Origin: Gammaproteobacteria bacterium
Lineage (GTDB): Bacteria; Pseudomonadota; Gammaproteobacteria; Steroidobacterales; Steroidobacteraceae
Assembly: GCA_030037905.1 (NCBI GenBank)
Contig: JASHPX010000014.1
Coordinates: forward strand, 1 to 40,465
Direction: 5' to 3'
Length of the DNA stretch: 40,465 nucleotides
Position numbers and translations under genes: made by a program. The notes under the pieces are model-generated. The model saw nothing but the letters and a program-made list of their open reading frames with translations, ran no database searches and was not told the origin of the DNA. Each line of letters opens with the position of its first letter. The first letter of the stretch is position 1. Shown piece by piece: positions 24,488 through 32,677 of this stretch.

Positions 24488-25285
24488 TCAGCCGCGCCGC
24501 GCGCCGAGCTCGCGGCTCCCAGGCTCCGGCCGCGCAGCGCCGGCACGCGCTATCTCGGCGCGCATCGCCCGGATCGTCGCCGCATAGTCCTCGCTACCGA
24601 AGATCGCCGAGCCTGCGACCAGTGTGTCGGCCCCCGCGCTCACGACCTCCGCGACATTCTCGACCTTGATACCGCCATCGACCTCGATGCGCACCGCTCG
24701 TCCGCTCGCCTGCACCCTGCGGCGTACTTCGCGGATCTTGTCGAGCACCGAGGAGATGAACTCCTGGCCTGCGAAACCGGGATTGACCGACATCAGCAGC
24801 ACCAGATCCAGCTTCTCCAGTGTGTAGTCGAGCCAGTCCAGTGATGTGGCGGGGTTGATCGCGAGGCCCGGGCGGCAGCCGTGCTCACGGATCAGGTGGA
24901 TGGTGCGATCGACGTGATCGCTCGCCTCCGGATGGAAGCTGATATAGGTCGCGCCCGCGGCCGCGAAGTCCGGCACGATCCGATCGACGGGTCTGACCAT
25001 CAGGTGCACATCGATCGGCGCGCCGATGCCGTCGCGCCGCAGCGCCTCGCAGACCACCGGCCCGACCGTCAGGTTCGGAACGTAATGGTTATCCATCACG
25101 TCGAAATGAATCAGATCCGCTCCAGCCGCGAGCACCGCCTGCACCTCGGCGCCCAGCCGCGCGAAGTCCGCGGACAGGATCGAGGGCGCGATCCAATGCG
25201 CAGAGCCCGGCGGCGGCTGCAGGGTCGGGGGTAGTGCCTGCAGCGGGACGTTTGTCCGCATCCGATTCTGCTTTGCCTGCGACAT
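24488..25285 (-). CDS. rpe: Ribulose-phosphate 3-epimerase
   Basis: Rpe interconverts ribulose 5-phosphate and xylulose 5-phosphate, a cytoplasmic TIM-barrel metalloenzyme. Motifs are [14 protein letters not shown], the metal-binding [31 protein letters not shown] and VDGGI with the phosphate loop AGSAIFG. It has 265 residues against the usual 220-230. About 30 extra residues precede the barrel (Pro/Gln-rich), and a short Arg/Gly/Pro-rich tail ends it. An internal ATG at 25261 would shorten the front by eight residues; neither start has a clear ribosome binding site. It lies 12 bases after djlA on the same strand. Confidence 0.95.
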   Translation of the reverse strand: MSQAKQNRMRTNVPLQALPPTLQPPPGSAHWIAPSILSADFARLGAEVQAVLAAGADLIHFDVMDNHYVPNLTVGPVVCEALRRDGIGAPIDVHLMVRPVDRIVPDFAAAGATYISFHPEASDHVDRTIHLIREHGCRPGLAINPATSLDWLDYTLEKLDLVLLMSVNPGFAGQEFISSVLDKIREVRRRVQASGRAVRIEVDGGIKVENVAEVVSAGADTLVAGSAIFGSEDYAATIRAMRAEIARAGAARPEPGSRELGARRG

Positions 25286-25297
25286 GCGATCGGCAGT

Positions 25298-26185
25298 CTA
25301 GCGCATGCCGCGCCGGGTGCGGATCAGCTCGTACGCAGCCTGAATCTCCTGTGCCTCCTCCTTGGCACGCTCGAGCATGGAGTCCGGTAATCCGTTAGCC
25401 GCCAGCTTATCCGGGTGGTGGCGACTCATCTGCCGCCGGTAGCACTTGACGACCTCCTCATCGGACATGCTGGGTTGAGCGGCGAGCACGCTGTAGGCAT
25501 GGGCCAGCCGCTGCTCATCGCTGATGTTCTCCCCGCGTGCCCCGGAGCCGTAGCCTCCCCCGGCGCCGCCCGTGGTGCCCCCAGCCCCGGCTCGGAAGTA
25601 AGCGCCTCCGTACCCCGAGGCCCCGGCGCGCATACGAAAACGCAGCACGCCCTCTAGCCGCTCGAAGTCGGCTGCCCCCACGCCCAGCAGCCCCGCCAGC
25701 CGCTTGAGCCGCGCTCGCAGCAGCGGCGGCAGCCCATTGCCGGCCAGCGCTGCCTGCAGCTGGATTTCCACGAAAAAATACGCGAGCTGCGGATAGCCGG
25801 CGATCGCGACGCGCAGCCGCTTGAGGGCTGCATCCGCGTCGAAGCCTGACTGTTTGCCCTCGGTGAAATGCGCGATCGCCGACTGGATCTGCGCCTCCTG
25901 CAGGTGCAGCGCCTGCATCACTGCGCGTGCGGAGGCAATCTCCTGCTCCGAGACGCGGCCGTCGGCCTTGGCCATGTGACCCATGATGCGAAAGGTGGTC
26001 GGAAAGAACAGCTGATTGACCAGCCTGGGATCCGAGCCCGTGCCAAACAAACCGCCGCCGAGCAGATTCGACTGTGCCGCTCCCGAGTCGAACTGGTGAC
26101 CAATGAACACGCCGATTGCCGCGCCGATGGGCCCGAGCGCGAGCATTCCGAGCGTGCCTCCGATGAGTTTGCCACCCCAGTTCAT
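25298..26185 (-). CDS. djlA: DjlA-like membrane-anchored DnaJ co-chaperone
   Basis: A 295-residue protein with the DjlA layout: a glycine-rich N-terminal membrane segment (KLIGGTLGMLALGPIGAAIG), a TerB-like helical domain (MGHMAKADGRVSEQEIASAR), a Gly/Ala-rich linker at about residues 190-220, and a C-terminal J domain with the invariant HPD (SRHHPDKL). It stimulates DnaK ATPase at the inner membrane. ATG 26185 gives the normal N-terminus; the open frame to 26314 is not family-like. Probably co-transcribed with rpe. Confidence 0.92.
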   Translation of the reverse strand: MNWGGKLIGGTLGMLALGPIGAAIGVFIGHQFDSGAAQSNLLGGGLFGTGSDPRLVNQLFFPTTFRIMGHMAKADGRVSEQEIASARAVMQALHLQEAQIQSAIAHFTEGKQSGFDADAALKRLRVAIAGYPQLAYFFVEIQLQAALAGNGLPPLLRARLKRLAGLLGVGAADFERLEGVLRFRMRAGASGYGGAYFRAGAGGTTGGAGGGYGSGARGENISDEQRLAHAYSVLAAQPSMSDEEVVKCYRRQMSRHHPDKLAANGLPDSMLERAKEEAQEIQAAYELIRTRRGMR

Positions 26186-26352
26186 GATCGATCGTGACCG
26201 TCCTGACCTACCGAGGGTCGCGGCGTCTGCGTCGCAGTCCGCTCGAGGCTCGCGGCTGACCGCCACGCCTGGCTTGACCACGCCGTCGCACGGGCGGCAA
26301 GATGCCCGCCCCACCCGGCGCTACCGCTCGCGCCACGGTATGGTAGCAAGCC

Positions 26353-27360
26353 TTGGCCAGAACACCCGCCACGTCCACCGGGAGTGCGACGCCGTCACCT
26401 TCCGCGGCAGCAGCGGCAGCAGCGGCAGCCGCCGCCGCCACCGCAACCGCCACCGAGCGGCCGCTGTTCGAGACGCAGCTCTCAGGCCTCACTCCCCTGC
26501 ATCGCGGTAAGGTGCGTGACCTCTACCGGGTAGACGACGATCACATGCTGATCGTCACCACTGACCGGTTCTCGGCCTTCGACGTGGTGCTTCCCGATCC
26601 GATTCCCGGCAGGGCCCACGTGCTGCAGGCGATCTCGCTGTTCTGGTTTGAGCGCACGCGTGATCTGGTGCCCAACCATCTCACCGGACGACCCCTCGCG
26701 GACGCCGTACCCAATGCGCGCGAGCGCGCCGCGCTCGAGGGACGTGCAATGATCGTGCGGCGCCTGCGAGCGCTGCCGATCGAGGCGGTGGTGCGCGGCT
26801 ACCTCGCGGGCTCGGGCTGGCGCGACTATCAGACGAGCGGTCGCGTGTGCGGCATCCAGCTGCCGCCGGGCCTGCTCCAGGCGCAGGCGCTGCCCGAGCC
26901 ACTCTTCACCCCTGCGACCAAGGCGGCGCTTGGCGAGCATGACCAGAACATCAGCTTCGAGGTGGTCGCCGGTATGCTCGGCGCACCGCTCGCCACACAG
27001 CTGCGCGATATCTCGCTCGCGCTCTATCGGATGGCCAGCGCGCACGCGCTCGCGCGCGGCATCATCATCGCCGACACCAAGTTCGAGTTCGGGCTGGACC
27101 CCGAGGGCCGCCTGACCTTGATGGATGAGGTCCTGACGCCCGACTCCTCGCGCTTCTGGCCCGCCGACACCTGGAAGATCGGCACCAGCCCGCCCTCCTT
27201 CGACAAGCAGTCTGTGCGCGACTATCTCGAGACGCTCCACTGGGACAAGCGCCCGCCGGCGCCCCACCTGCCGCGTGAGGTCATCGAGGCCACGAGTGCC
27301 AAGTACCGCGAAGCGCTCCAACGGCTCACCGGCGCGGAGAACGGGCGTCGCAGGGACTGA
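26353..27360 (+). CDS. purC: SAICAR synthetase (phosphoribosylaminoimidazole-succinocarboxamide synthase)
   Basis: PurC ligates aspartate to CAIR in purine synthesis, using ATP. The protein is the longer (about 300-residue) yeast-like type: GKVRDLYRVDDDHMLIVTTD, RFSAFD, EAVVRGYLAGSGWRDY, IIIADTKFEFG and DEVLTPDSSRFWP are all present. It is preceded by about 35 extra residues including a run of roughly 12 alanines. An in-frame TAG at 26344 forces the start to 26350 or later, and the only reasonable start before the conserved core is TTG 26353, with no strong ribosome binding site. Divergent from djlA. Confidence 0.95.
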   Translation: MARTPATSTGSATPSPSAAAAAAAAAAAATATATERPLFETQLSGLTPLHRGKVRDLYRVDDDHMLIVTTDRFSAFDVVLPDPIPGRAHVLQAISLFWFERTRDLVPNHLTGRPLADAVPNARERAALEGRAMIVRRLRALPIEAVVRGYLAGSGWRDYQTSGRVCGIQLPPGLLQAQALPEPLFTPATKAALGEHDQNISFEVVAGMLGAPLATQLRDISLALYRMASAHALARGIIIADTKFEFGLDPEGRLTLMDEVLTPDSSRFWPADTWKIGTSPPSFDKQSVRDYLETLHWDKRPPAPHLPREVIEATSAKYREALQRLTGAENGRRRD

Positions 27361-27418
27361 GCAACGCGTTGTTCTGAGGTAGGAGAGTCAGCGCCAATCA
27401 CGGCGCGGCGGTGAGGGA

Positions 27419-27478
27419 AGCGATCGAACCTGGCGAGGGCCTTATGTATACATAAGGCCCTCGCCAGGTTCGATCGCT
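27419..27478. terminator. Perfect 60-bp palindrome between purC and pmbA
   Basis: Bases 27419-27448 and 27449-27478 are exact complements, with no unpaired centre (the middle is CTTATGTATACATAAG). It sits between convergent stops at 27360 and 27566. No U-tract follows in either direction. Confidence 0.85.
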
Positions 27479-27565
27479 CCCTTCGTCACTGCTCCGATGA
27501 GCGCTGCCTGTCCTACCCCGAGCGATCGCGACGCTCAGTCCCGCATCGCTCAGTCCCTGCGACGC

Positions 27566-28909
27566 TCACTCCCCCGCGATGGTCATCGACTCGAGCAGCA
27601 GCGAGCCTGTCTGGATCGCACCCTTGGTGTCGACATCGCTGCCGACCGCAACGACCTGACGCAGCATGTCGCGCAGATTGCCGGCGATGGTCAGCTCGTG
27701 CACTGGATATGTGATCTGCCCGTGCTCGACCCAGAAGCCGCTCGCGCCGCGTGAATAGTCGCCGGTCACGGAATTGACCCCCTGACCCATGAGCTCGGTG
27801 ACGTACAGACCCGTGTCCATGCGCGCCAGGAGCTCCTGGAAGCTGCCTGCTTGCCCCGACGCGACCAGCAGGTTGTGAATGCCGCCGGCATTGCCCGTGG
27901 TCCGCAGCTTCAGCTTGCGCGCCGAATAGCTGCCGAGCACGTATCCCTGCAGCACGCCGGCGCGCACCAGGTCGCGATCGCGTGTCGCCACTCCCTCGGC
28001 GTCGAACGGGCTACTGGCGATACCCTGCAGAATGTGCGGCCGTTCCACGATGTCGATGAACGCGGGGAAAACGGCCTGGCCCGCAGCGTCCAGCAGGAAT
28101 GAGGCGCGCCGGTATTGGCTCGGTCCGCGGATGGCGCCCACGAAGTGACCAAAAATGCCGCGCGCGAGCTCGGCAGCGAACAGCACCGGCGCACGGCGCG
28201 TTGCCAGTCGTCGCGCGCCCAGACGCGCCAGCGCTCGCTCGGCGGCACGCTGCCCGACCGACGCGGCCGCCTCCAGCGCCCGCGGGTTGCGCGATACGGT
28301 GTACCAATAGTCACGCTGCATATCGGTGCCGTCCTGGGCCACGAGCGCGCAGCTCAGCGAGTGACTCGTACTGGCCAGCCCCGCGAGGAAGCCGTGGCTG
28401 TTACCGTAGACGCGCACGCCGCTGTGGGTGGTGAGGGTAGCGCCTTCGGAATTTTTCAGCCGCGCATCGCAGGCGAGGCCGGCGGCCTCGCACTCGCGCG
28501 CCAGTGTGATCGCCCGCTCGGGCTCGATGTCCCAGGGATGATGCAGCTGCAGATCCGGGATATCTCGCGCCAGTTCCTGTGGGTCAGCCAGTCCGGCGCA
28601 CTCGTCTTCCGCGGTCTGACGTGCAATCGCCGCGGCTTTCAGCACCGTCTCACGCACCGCCGTGGGCGACAGATCCGCGGTGCTCGCTGAGCCCTTGGCC
28701 TTGCCGAAATACAGCGTGACCGCGAGCCCGCGATCGCGGTGATACTCCACCGTATCGACCTCGCCCAGGCGCACCGTGGCGGTGAGCCCACGCTGCAGGC
28801 TCGCGTCAGCCTCCGCCTGGCTCGCGCCGCTGCTCTCGGCCTCATCGAGCGCACCGGAGACTGCCTCCTTGAGCTCGCCGATACGCGACGCATCGACCTG
28901 CTGTGGCAT
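27566..28909 (-). CDS. pmbA: Metalloprotease-related PmbA/TldE
   Basis: PmbA (TldE) pairs with TldD to form a cytoplasmic protease that degrades unfolded peptides and processes microcin B17 and the CcdA antitoxin in E. coli. The 447-residue protein matches family length. Recognisable stretches are YHRDRGLAVTLYFGKAKGSA, GIASSPFDAEGVATRDRDLV, LGSYSARKLKLRTTGNAGG, VTGDYSRGASGFWVEHGQI and YPVHELTIAGNL. As expected for the TldE half it lacks the HExxxH of TldD. ATG 28909 is chosen by family start and a GGGTG upstream; the frame stays open to 29263 through non-family sequence. TldD is encoded nine kilobases away at 36814. Confidence 0.95.
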   Translation of the reverse strand: MPQQVDASRIGELKEAVSGALDEAESSGASQAEADASLQRGLTATVRLGEVDTVEYHRDRGLAVTLYFGKAKGSASTADLSPTAVRETVLKAAAIARQTAEDECAGLADPQELARDIPDLQLHHPWDIEPERAITLARECEAAGLACDARLKNSEGATLTTHSGVRVYGNSHGFLAGLASTSHSLSCALVAQDGTDMQRDYWYTVSRNPRALEAAASVGQRAAERALARLGARRLATRRAPVLFAAELARGIFGHFVGAIRGPSQYRRASFLLDAAGQAVFPAFIDIVERPHILQGIASSPFDAEGVATRDRDLVRAGVLQGYVLGSYSARKLKLRTTGNAGGIHNLLVASGQAGSFQELLARMDTGLYVTELMGQGVNSVTGDYSRGASGFWVEHGQITYPVHELTIAGNLRDMLRQVVAVGSDVDTKGAIQTGSLLLESMTIAGE

Positions 28910-28939
28910 GCTGCACCCTATGCCATCATTGAGCCACCG

Positions 28940-28945
28940 ATTGTA
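28940..28945 (-). promoter_or_regulatory. -10-like element of pmbA
   Basis: TACAAT on the minus strand, about 31 bases before the pmbA ATG. No convincing -35 partner is seen. Confidence 0.3.
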
Positions 28946-28984
28946 GCAGCGCGAGCCGCCTGTACCGGATCCGCGCAAGCCCCC

Positions 28985-29338
28985 GTGACGCGACCCCGAA
29001 GCCGCCAGCCCTCCGCAACCCCGCCGCGCCTGCCAGCGCCGGCTCGAGCCGCCGACTCGCAGGAGGAGCACCAGGAGCGTCAGGAGCACCCGAGCCGCAG
29101 CGCGCGCAAGCGTGCGGCACTGGCCGCGCAGAGCCTGGGTGTGCAGCTCACGCGCCTCACGAGCGCGCAGCTGCAGACTCTGGCACTGCCCGATGAGCTG
29201 TTCGAGGCGCTGCTGACGGCGCAGCGGCTGCGCAGCCGCGCGGCGCTGGCGCGCCAGCGACAATACATCGGCCGGCTGATGCGGCAGGTGGACCTGGAGC
29301 CGGTCCGACGCGCGCTGGATGCTAAACTGCGCCGATGA
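28985..29338 (+). CDS. Short DarP/YjgA-like (DUF615) ribosome biogenesis factor
   Basis: A 117-residue protein from GTG 28985. The second half matches the central part of Dar[40 protein letters not shown] and the signature [20 protein letters not shown]. DarP (about 180 residues) helps late 50S assembly. Here the protein stops right after LDAKLRR, so the usual C-terminal third is absent, while the N-terminus is Pro/Arg-rich. The stop overlaps the purE ATG (ATGA), so translation is coupled. Its position beside pmbA is conserved for DarP. The start is uncertain. Either a naturally short form or a C-terminal truncation. Confidence 0.65.
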   Translation: MTRPRSRQPSATPPRLPAPARAADSQEEHQERQEHPSRSARKRAALAAQSLGVQLTRLTSAQLQTLALPDELFEALLTAQRLRSRAALARQRQYIGRLMRQVDLEPVRRALDAKLRR

Positions 29339-29829
29339 AAACGCTGGTAGGCATCCTCATGGGGTCTGCCTCCGACTGGGAGACGATGTCGGCCGCCGCC
29401 GATGCGCTCGCTCAACTGGGCATCGGCTTCGAGACACGCGTCGTGTCCGCGCACCGTACGCCGGATCTACTGTTCGAGTATGCCGCCGCGGCCTCCGGCC
29501 GTGGGCTCGAAGTGCTGATCGCTGGCGCGGGCGGCGCGGCACACCTGCCGGGCATGACGGCCGCGAAGACACTGTTGCCGGTGCTCGGCGTACCGGTGCC
29601 CTCCCGCGCGCTGAGCGGTATGGACTCGCTGCTCTCCATCGTACAGATGCCTGCTGGAGTGCCGGTCGCAACCTTCGCGATCGGGGCCGCAGGCGCTACC
29701 AACGCAGCCTTGTTCGCCGCCGCCCTGCTCGCGCCACGCTATCCCGAGATCGCCCGCGCGCTGTCCGCGCAACGTACCGCACAGACCGCCGCGGTGCTTG
29801 CCAAGCCCGATCCGCGCCAGCAGGGCTGA
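29335..29829 (+). CDS. purE: N5-carboxyaminoimidazole ribonucleotide mutase
   Basis: PurE converts N5-CAIR, the product of PurK, to CAIR in purine synthesis; it is a cytoplasmic octamer. The 164-residue protein has the class I pattern: [13 protein letters not shown], the catalytic [46 protein letters not shown] and the [12 protein letters not shown] helix. Full length. The ATG overlaps the DarP-like stop, and purK starts 46 bases downstream. Confidence 0.97.
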   Translation: MKTLVGILMGSASDWETMSAAADALAQLGIGFETRVVSAHRTPDLLFEYAAAASGRGLEVLIAGAGGAAHLPGMTAAKTLLPVLGVPVPSRALSGMDSLLSIVQMPAGVPVATFAIGAAGATNAALFAAALLAPRYPEIARALSAQRTAQTAAVLAKPDPRQQG

Positions 29830-29875
29830 GTGCTGGTGCTCCTCTGCGCACCATGCACATTTGCGCGACTCAACG

Positions 29876-31162
29876 ATGACCATAGGAATCGTCGGCGCCG
29901 GACAGCTCGGGCGCATGTTGGCGCTGGCAGGCTATCCCTTGGGGCTGGACTTCCTGTTTCTCGATCGTGGACCCGACACGCCGGCCGGACGGCTGGCGCC
30001 AGTGCTCGCTGGACCACTGGATGATCCGGCGCTGCTCGGCGAGCTCGCGCGTCGCTGCGACATAATCAGCTTCGATTGGGAGAACGTGCCGGTCGAGGCG
30101 ATCGAGCGCGCCGTGAGCTCGGCGCGCGGCGGGAGCGCCGCGCGCATCGCGCGCATCGCCCCTCCACTGCGTGCGCTCGCCGCCGCGCAGGACCGCCTGG
30201 CCGAGAAGCGCACGTTCGAGCGGCTGGCAATCCCCACCACGCGCTTCGCGGCGGTCGACAGCCGCGCCGCCCTCGAGCGCGCCGTGGCGAGCATCGGCCT
30301 GCCGGGCATGCTCAAGACGCGGCGGCTGGGCTACGACGGCAAGGGGCAACAGGTCCTGCGCCGGCTCGAGGACCTGGACGCGGCGTGGCAGCGGCTGGGC
30401 GCCGTGCCGCTGCTGTATGAGCAGTTCGTGCCATTCGACTGCGAGGTGTCGATCATCGGGGCACGTGCGCGTGACGGCAGCATTGCGATCTATCCCCTCA
30501 ATCGCAACTTTCATCACGCAGGCATTCTGCGCCTGACGCTCGCTCCGTGGCCCGCGCCGCGTCTCGAGCGCGCCGCGGCGGCTGCGCTGCGCCGCGTGCT
30601 GCAGGCATTCCGCTACGTCGGAGTGCTCGCCATCGAATTCTTCGTGCACCGTGGACGGTTGCTCGCCAACGAGATGGCCCCGCGCGTACATAACTCGGGT
30701 CACTGGACCATCGAGGCATCGGTCACGAGCCAGTTCGAAAACCACTTGCGCGCGATCACGGGGCTGCCGCTGGGAAGTACCGGCCCGCGCGGCCACGCCG
30801 CGATGATCAACCTGATCGGCGAGATGCCCCCGGCACGCATGCTGCTCGCCGAGCCGGGGCTGCATTGGCACGACTACGGCAAACCTCCACGCGAGGGCCG
30901 CAAGCTCGGACACTGCACCATCGTGGAGGCGAGCGCTGCGCGCCGCACTGCGCGTGCGCGCGCGCTGCTGGCGCGCCTCTATCCGGATCTGGTGCCGCTG
31001 GTCGCACGGGCTCGGGCAGGTCGCGTACCGCCTCGGGCAGGTCGTGCCCCTCCGCCGCCACGGGATAGGGGGCGCATGCGGCGCGGCGCAGGCGCTCAGC
31101 GCGCCGCGGGCGAGCGGCCCGGTTCACGAGCGGCGCCGATGCGGCGTCCGCCGGGCCCGTAG
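29876..31162 (+). CDS. purK: N5-carboxyaminoimidazole ribonucleotide synthase
   Basis: PurK carboxylates AIR with ATP and bicarbonate, feeding PurE. The ATP-grasp enzyme begins IGIVGAGQLGRMLALAGY and contains SFDWENVP, LKTRRLGYDGKGQQVL, EQFVPFDCEVSI, GVLAIEFFV and NEMAPRVHNSGHWTIEA. The catalytic core ends near residue 380 (GKLGHCTIVE-like region at about 345). About 45 further residues are Arg/Pro/Gly-rich (VPPRAGRAPPPPRDRG), giving 428 residues against the usual 355-385. ATG 29876 follows from family alignment. Same strand as purE. Confidence 0.95.
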   Translation: MTIGIVGAGQLGRMLALAGYPLGLDFLFLDRGPDTPAGRLAPVLAGPLDDPALLGELARRCDIISFDWENVPVEAIERAVSSARGGSAARIARIAPPLRALAAAQDRLAEKRTFERLAIPTTRFAAVDSRAALERAVASIGLPGMLKTRRLGYDGKGQQVLRRLEDLDAAWQRLGAVPLLYEQFVPFDCEVSIIGARARDGSIAIYPLNRNFHHAGILRLTLAPWPAPRLERAAAAALRRVLQAFRYVGVLAIEFFVHRGRLLANEMAPRVHNSGHWTIEASVTSQFENHLRAITGLPLGSTGPRGHAAMINLIGEMPPARMLLAEPGLHWHDYGKPPREGRKLGHCTIVEASAARRTARARALLARLYPDLVPLVARARAGRVPPRAGRAPPPPRDRGRMRRGAGAQRAAGERPGSRAAPMRRPPGP

Positions 31163-31174
31163 TATCCTTCCAGG

Positions 31175-32602
31175 ATGTACGCCGAGCTGTTCAGACTGCG
31201 GGAACTGCCGTTCCGACTGACGCCGGATCCGGAGTTTCTGTACCTCAGCAAAGCGCACGCCCGCGCCAAGGCGTACATGGAGTCGACTCTGTGGTTCACG
31301 GACGGCTTCGTGGTAATCACCGGGGAGATAGGTTGCGGTAAAACGACGCTCATAGAAACCTTCCTACACGAGATGCAGGAGGACGTGCTCGTCGCGCAGA
31401 TCAATCAGACGCAGGTCTCTGCAATCGAATTCCTACAGACGCTGCTTGCACAGTTCGGCTTCAAACCATTTCAGATGCGCAAGGCCGAGCTGCTGGCGAC
31501 AGTCAGGGATTTCCTGCTCGAGCAGCATGAGCAGGGCCGCAGAACCGTGCTGGTGATCGATGAGGCTCAGAATCTCTCGCAGCGCGTGCTCGAGGAGATC
31601 CGGCTGCTCTCGGGCATCGAGACCACCAAGGAAAAGGTGCTGCGCATCGTCCTGGCGGGACAGCCCGAGCTGAACGACAAGCTCGACGCCCCCGAGCTCG
31701 AGCAGCTCGCGCAGCGCATACGGCTGCGCTTTCACCTGCAGGCACTGTCCATTGCCGACACCACCGCTTACATCCTGCATCGGCTCGATGTGGCCGGCTC
31801 GGACCGGCGCGAGATCTTCGCCCCCGCGACCTTCGATCTCATCTACCGTTACACCGGTGGAGTGCCGCGGCTGGTGAACACGCTCTGCGATACGGCGATG
31901 CTCGCCGCTTCCAACGCCAATCGGGATACCGTCGGCCTGGAGGATGTGCAGGCAGCCATCAACGAGCTGCAGTGGGTCGAGTACGCTTCTCGCACCGGGA
32001 CACGTCTGATGCGCCTGCGAGGCGACGGCAGCCCCGCCGTGTCGCACTTCGCCAGCCCCGGCAGCGTGGATGATCTCGGGGGCGATACCGGGACAGGTGC
32101 CGCGGCCGCCGACGGTGCAGACGCCACGCCGGGCGCGGCGGCTGCCCGTGGCCGGGAGCGCGCCGGCAACCACGACGGTCCTGCCTATGCGCGCATCCTG
32201 CTCGCCAGCGCGGGCCACACGATCAGCACCCACCTGCTGTACGCAGGCCGGCTGATCATCGGCCGCACCGCCGCCAACGACCTGCAGGTCGATAGTCGCT
32301 TCGTCAGCCGCCATCACTGCCAGATCGTGACCACACCGCGCAGCTGCATCATCGAGGACCTCAACAGCACCAACGGAATTTTTGTGCAGGGAAAGCGCGT
32401 GCGCTACCACCATCTGAACGACGGCGACGTCGTCACGATCGGCCAGCATGAGCTGCTGTACGTCGACGAGCGCTCTCAGCTGCCGACGCCGTCCGAAGAG
32501 CATGCCGCAACTACCGTGCTACCCGAGCACGGACAGCATGAGCACGGACATGAGCAGCTCGGCGAACCGCACACTCAGCTCACCGACACGCCGCAGGACT
32601 GA
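31175..32602 (+). CDS. ExeA/GspA-type AAA ATPase fused to an FHA domain
   Basis: A 475-residue fusion. The N-terminal part is an ExeA-like ATPase: RELPFRLTPDPEFLYLS, Walker A GEIGCGKTT near residues 50-58, Walker B TVLVIDEAQNL, and sensor stretch LAGQPELNDKL, with TGGVPRLVNTLCD. ExeA ATPases assist assembly of type II secretion secretins through peptidoglycan. A low-complexity Ala/Gly/Asp linker (about 285-335) leads to a C-terminal FHA domain, a phosphothreonine-peptide reader: IIGRTAANDLQVDS, FVSRHHCQI and LNSTNGIFV. The tail is His/Glu/Gln-rich. There is no ExeB-like peptidoglycan-binding partner nearby. It starts 12 bases after purK. Confidence 0.9.
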   Translation: MYAELFRLRELPFRLTPDPEFLYLSKAHARAKAYMESTLWFTDGFVVITGEIGCGKTTLIETFLHEMQEDVLVAQINQTQVSAIEFLQTLLAQFGFKPFQMRKAELLATVRDFLLEQHEQGRRTVLVIDEAQNLSQRVLEEIRLLSGIETTKEKVLRIVLAGQPELNDKLDAPELEQLAQRIRLRFHLQALSIADTTAYILHRLDVAGSDRREIFAPATFDLIYRYTGGVPRLVNTLCDTAMLAASNANRDTVGLEDVQAAINELQWVEYASRTGTRLMRLRGDGSPAVSHFASPGSVDDLGGDTGTGAAAADGADATPGAAAARGRERAGNHDGPAYARILLASAGHTISTHLLYAGRLIIGRTAANDLQVDSRFVSRHHCQIVTTPRSCIIEDLNSTNGIFVQGKRVRYHHLNDGDVVTIGQHELLYVDERSQLPTPSEEHAATTVLPEHGQHEHGHEQLGEPHTQLTDTPQD

Positions 32603-32619
32603 GGGCCGGGCGAGATTGC

Positions 32620-32649
32620 AGGCTGAGGCTGAGGCTGAGGCTGAGGCTG
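32620..32649. repeat. Five AGGCTG hexanucleotide repeats
   Basis: Five perfect AGGCTG units lie 18 bases after the stop of the ATPase-FHA gene, in the gap before the convergent hydrolase gene. Confidence 0.85.
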
Positions 32650-32677
32650 AAGGCGAAGGGCTGCAGCGCTGGTCGGG

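Noticed and set aside
21590-27478. Long hairpins as ends of a transposable element
   Set aside because: The two hairpins share no arm sequence and no transposase or target duplication is seen between or near them.
27566-29263. A 565-residue reading of pmbA
   Set aside because: The extra 118 residues are low-complexity and antisense to the DarP-like gene; ATG 28909 gives the family start.
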